The notes under the pieces were generated by a model. The model made no database searches, was not told the DNA's origin, and saw only the letters and a list, made by a program, of their open reading frames with translations. A DNA stretch of 64,000 nucleotides from Rhodanobacter humi. Its GTDB lineage: Bacteria > Pseudomonadota > Gammaproteobacteria > Xanthomonadales > Rhodanobacteraceae. The DNA lies in contig NZ_JBGBPY010000001.1 in NCBI RefSeq assembly GCF_041107455.1, positions 992,001 to 1,056,000 on the forward strand. Reading direction: 5' to 3'. The translations under genes and the position numbers were made by a program. Positions 61,247 to 64,000 of the stretch are shown in pieces (the stretch's first letter is position 1; every line of letters begins with the position of its first letter).

Positions 61247-61954
61247 TCACGGCGCGGAGGACTCCGCCTCGCGCAGCAAACCGCGCAAAAACGGAATCGT
61301 CACCCGCCGCTGCGCCGCCAGCGAGGCCTGGTCGAGCCGATCCAGCAGATCCAGCAGCGCGCCGAGGTCGCGGGTGTGGCGGGCGAACAGCCAGTCCAGC
61401 ACGCCTTCGTCGAGTTCGATGCCGCGCAGGCCGGCCTGGGCCTTGAGCACTTCGCGGCGCTCGGCGTCGTCCAGCGGCTGCAGCGCGAAGCGGGTGCAGG
61501 CGCCGAGACGCGAACGGAGATCGGGCAGGCCCAGGCCCAACTGCGTCGGTGTGGCTTCAGCGGCGAACAGCAAGGCCGCACCTTCGGCCTTGGCGCGATT
61601 GTAGAGGTCGAACAGTGCGTGCTCGGCCTCGCGCTCACCGGCGATGGCGTCGAGATCATCGAATGCCAGCAGCGCGCCGCCGGCCACGCCGCGGATCGCG
61701 GCGGCGCGATCGGCGATGCGCGCCAGCGGCAGGTATTGCACGCCGCGGCCTGCCTCGCCAGCAGCCTGGCAGGCGGCCATCAGCAGGTGGCTCTTGCCGC
61801 TGCCGGCGGGGCCGTGCAGGTAGAGCCATGGCGCGTCCGGCTCGCGCGCCAGCGCCTCGACCGCGGCCAGCGCAGCGGCGTTGGCGCCGGCGTGGAAATG
61901 TTCGAAGCGCTGGCGGCGCGGCCAGCGCAGCGCGAGCGGCAGCTGCGGGATCAT
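61247..61954 (-). CDS. hda: DnaA regulatory inactivator Hda
   Basis: Hda promotes ATP hydrolysis by DnaA bound at the replication clamp and so limits initiation. The 235-residue AAA+ protein starts MIPQLPLALRWPRRQRFEHF (clamp-binding Q-L-type motif), has Walker A GPAGSGKSHLLMA, the Walker B-type LLAFDDLDAI, and sensor and box VII parts (LRSRLGACTRFALQPLDDAE), ending in a DnaA-like arrangement without the DNA-binding domain. The ATG overlaps the PerM-like stop (ATGA). Confidence 0.93.
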   Translation of the reverse strand: MIPQLPLALRWPRRQRFEHFHAGANAAALAAVEALAREPDAPWLYLHGPAGSGKSHLLMAACQAAGEAGRGVQYLPLARIADRAAAIRGVAGGALLAFDDLDAIAGEREAEHALFDLYNRAKAEGAALLFAAEATPTQLGLGLPDLRSRLGACTRFALQPLDDAERREVLKAQAGLRGIELDEGVLDWLFARHTRDLGALLDLLDRLDQASLAAQRRVTIPFLRGLLREAESSAP

Positions 61955-63144
61955 GGCTGGGCGGGCGGCTCGTGCGACGGCGGCTCGATCACCGCCGTGG
62001 TTTCCACCGTGCCGGTGGCGGTGCTCACCGCGACGTCCACCTCGGCGACCGTCTCGTGGAGGGCGGGATCGGCCTCGCCCTCTTCGGTGTACAGGTCGCT
62101 CTGGCGGTAGCGCTCCATCAGGTAGCGCAGCAGCACCATCACCACCGAGGCGGCCGGCAGCGCCAGCAGCACGCCGATGAAGCCGAACAGCTCGCCGCCG
62201 GCCAGCACCGCGAAGATCACCGCCACCGGATGCAGGCCGATCTTCTCGCCCACCAGCTTGGGCACCAGCACGTAGCCTTCCAGCAACTGCCCGACGATGA
62301 ACACGCCGCAGACGATCAGCACGTGCGTCCAGTCGCCGTACTGCACCAGCGCGGCGATGATCGCGGCGCCGAAGCCGGTGATGAAGCCGAGGTAGGGCAC
62401 GAAGCTCAGCAGGCCCGCGATCATGCCGATCAGCACGCCCACCGACAGCCCCGCCACCAGCGACAGCGTGCCGCCGTAGTACACGCCCAGCGCCAGCATC
62501 ACCAGCAGCTGGCCGCGCACGAAGGCGCCGAGCACCGCATCCGATTCGCGCGCGAGGTGGGCGATGGTGGGCTGGATCGAGCGCGGCAGCAGGCGGTCGA
62601 TCGCCGCCACCAGCCGGTCCCAGTCGCGCAGCAGGTAGAACGCCACCACCGGGATCAGCACCAGGTTGGTGAGCCACAGCACCAGGCCCAGGCCGGAGCG
62701 CGAGACCTTGCCCAGCACCTGCCCCGCGATGCCGCCCACGGAACCGATGTGCGTCTTGATCGTGGCGATCAACCGGTCGCTGTCGAAGGTGCGCGGATCG
62801 AGATGCAGCTTCGCCTGCAGCCACGGCCAGGCGGTGTGCTCGGCCCAGTCCACGTAGCGCGGCACGTTCTGGATCAGGTTCTCGATCTGGTGCGAGATCA
62901 GCGGAATCAGCAGCAGCAGCGCGCCGGTCAGCAGCAGCGCCAGCAGCAGGAACACGATGCTCACCGCCAGCGTGCGCCCCATGCCGACGCGCTCCAGCCG
63001 GTCCGCCAGCGGATCGCCGAGGTAGGCCAGCATCGCCGCCACCACAAACGGCATCAGCATCGGCGCCAGCCGCCACAGCAGGAAGACGATGACCGCGAGG
63101 ATCGCCAGCAGCTGCCAGCGACGCTGGTTCTCCTGCGTCAGCAT
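61951..63144 (-). CDS. PerM/AI-2E family permease
   Basis: A 397-residue inner-membrane protein of the PerM (AI-2 exporter-like) family with about eight hydrophobic segments. Family features are FLLWRLAPMLMPFVVAAMLAY and GLLSFVPYLGFITGFGAA, then LLEGYVLVPKLVGEKIGLHP. The function in vivo is uncertain. The ATG at 63144 is chosen over 63222. It is coupled to hda by overlap; the DUF2066-like gene lies upstream, the arrangement seen near purM in many gammaproteobacteria. Confidence 0.88.
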   Translation of the reverse strand: MLTQENQRRWQLLAILAVIVFLLWRLAPMLMPFVVAAMLAYLGDPLADRLERVGMGRTLAVSIVFLLLALLLTGALLLLIPLISHQIENLIQNVPRYVDWAEHTAWPWLQAKLHLDPRTFDSDRLIATIKTHIGSVGGIAGQVLGKVSRSGLGLVLWLTNLVLIPVVAFYLLRDWDRLVAAIDRLLPRSIQPTIAHLARESDAVLGAFVRGQLLVMLALGVYYGGTLSLVAGLSVGVLIGMIAGLLSFVPYLGFITGFGAAIIAALVQYGDWTHVLIVCGVFIVGQLLEGYVLVPKLVGEKIGLHPVAVIFAVLAGGELFGFIGVLLALPAASVVMVLLRYLMERYRQSDLYTEEGEADPALHETVAEVDVAVSTATGTVETTAVIEPPSHEPPAQP

Positions 63145-63181
63145 GCGAACATCCTGTGGAAAGCCGGCTCTTCTGAAGAGT

Positions 63182-63267
63182 CCGCACAAGGATGTGCGGG
63201 GTTTTGCGAGGGACTCGCACATGACCGCACATGGATGTGCGGGCCATTGCGAGGGACTTGCATATCC
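63182..63267. repeat. Tandem 43-bp palindromic repeat
   Basis: Two copies (63182-63224 and 63225-63267). Each has a CCGCACA-NGGA-TGTGCGG hairpin followed by a conserved TTGCGAGGGACT segment and GCANAT. The hairpin loop reads ATCC/TTCC on the minus strand, like other loops in the window. It lies between the DUF2066-like gene stop and the PerM-like start. Confidence 0.7.
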
Positions 63268-63268
63268 A

Positions 63269-64000
63269 TCAATGCAGCCAGCGCAGGCTGGCGTCGGTGC
63301 CGGGATGCGCGGCGGCGCGGATCAGCCGTCCACTGGCGGCGAGGTTCGCGGCCAGCGCATCGGCCGGCATCGCCGACTTCACTTCGATCAGCATGCCGTC
63401 GTTCTCCGCACCCAGCGTCGCGACGCTGCGCACCGAGGGATCGGCGCGCAGCACGTTGAGCAGGCTGGCGTAGTCCATCGCGCTGTTCAGTCCGCTCACC
63501 CACAGCTTCTCGTCGCTGACCGTGGCGCCGATCACGTTGAGCTGCTTGCCGATGCGGTCGACCGTGCCGTTGCCGGCGTCGACCAGCAGCGCGTCCTCGG
63601 TGGCGGCCTTGTCCGTCCAGCGCTGCGCCTTGCCGCCGGAGACCAGGGTCCAGTCGGCGCTGCCGTCGTGCAGGCTGCCCAGCAGCACCAGGCCGGTGTG
63701 GTACTGCTGGTTGATCGCGGCCAGCGTGGCCGGATCGGCGGCGTCCACCTTGGCCGGGTCCGGCGCGCTCGCGGGGTCGGCATAGGCCACGCCGTAGCCG
63801 CGCGCAGCGGCGGCCTTGGCGAGACTGGCCAGCGCGTCCTTGTCCAGCAACTGGCCGTCACTGCCACGCACCATCAGCAACACCGGCGGCTTGGCGCCCA
63901 CGCTGCCCACCACGCCCAGCGTGGAGACCAGGTGGCGCACCGCGCCGGGCTCGAAATCCACGGTGAGGCTCATGCCGGTGGCGGCGCGCGCGTACTGGAA
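63269..64000 (-). CDS. DUF2066-like protein, 5' end beyond the window
   Basis: The frame is open to the right edge, so the N-terminus is missing. The visible 244 residues contain PPVLLMVRGSDGQLLD, ATLAAINQQYHTGLVLLGSLHDGSADW, an LNVIGATVSDEKLWVSGLNS segment and a C-terminal SLRWLH. This resembles DUF2066 proteins, exported proteins of unknown role encoded near purM and perM. An internal ATG at 63973 is not the real start. Confidence 0.75.
   Translation of the reverse strand, partial: FQYARAATGMSLTVDFEPGAVRHLVSTLGVVGSVGAKPPVLLMVRGSDGQLLDKDALASLAKAAAARGYGVAYADPASAPDPAKVDAADPATLAAINQQYHTGLVLLGSLHDGSADWTLVSGGKAQRWTDKAATEDALLVDAGNGTVDRIGKQLNVIGATVSDEKLWVSGLNSAMDYASLLNVLRADPSVRSVATLGAENDGMLIEVKSAMPADALAANLAASGRLIRAAAHPGTDASLRWLH

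Noticed and set aside
1-64000. tRNA, rRNA, prophage or intact insertion-sequence genes
   Set aside because: I looked for them and saw no convincing tRNA fold, rRNA sequence, integrase (other than XerD) or transposase gene; absence is by eye only.

Overview
The window is GC-rich (clearly lower in one short cassette) and densely coded. Gene order and families point to a gammaproteobacterium of the Xanthomonadales, most like Rhodanobacteraceae (Rhodanobacter/Dyella type): a chemosensory-pili (Pil-Chp) cluster next to gshB-tonB-yqgE-ruvX-pyrB, then pilU/pilT, proC-yggT, and a purL-dsbC-xerD block. Taxonomy is inferred from family resemblance and organisation only.

Layout. 0-13 kb: rsmE (+), then a minus-strand Pil-Chp operon read pilG-pilH-pilI-pilJ-chpA-chpB-chpC. 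It controls twitching motility through the retraction ATPases PilT/PilU encoded at 19-21 kb. No pilK (CheR-like) gene lies between pilJ and chpA; that gap holds a 268-bp structured repeat. ChpB has Ala where CheB esterases carry the nucleophilic Ser. 13-17 kb: translationally coupled gshB-tonB-yqgE-ruvX-pyrB. 17-23 kb: a lipoprotein gene, pilU, pilT, proC, yggT. 23-25 kb: an accessory island with two AT-richer secreted-protein genes, a convincing attC-like integron recombination site, and inverted copies of a roughly 170-bp dispersed repeat on either side. 25-31 kb: yjbQ, pdxH, a glycerate-kinase-like gene, ybjQ, an epimerase, the second 268-bp repeat, aroK-aroB, a WGR-type small protein and hemE. 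31.8-32.6 kb: two small membrane-protein genes between hemE and a duplicated hemE 3' end, the scar of an insertion or recombination. 33-45 kb: acyltransferase, LysR regulator with divergent NTF2-like and MFS genes, def, a DUF4197-like gene, cstA-ybdD, DUF2127-like, EamA and GT2 genes. 45-64 kb: purL, dsbC, xerD, RDD, cupin-8, phaZ, an alkyltransferase-like gene, pit with its DUF47 partner, a CNNM transporter, trmJ, suhB, a CYTH protein, hda, a PerM-type permease and a DUF2066-like gene that runs off the right edge.

The most unusual content is non-coding. (i) Two 268-bp elements of identical length share a multi-helix fold with compensatory changes, and their wobble pairs are strand-biased. 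(ii) Three arrays of about 145 bp each contain five successive hairpins with TCC-type loops while the stem sequences differ. (iii) REP-like hairpins repeatedly overlap the stop codons of neighbouring genes. (iv) There is an integron-cassette remnant. No tRNA, rRNA, CRISPR array, prophage or intact insertion sequence was recognised.
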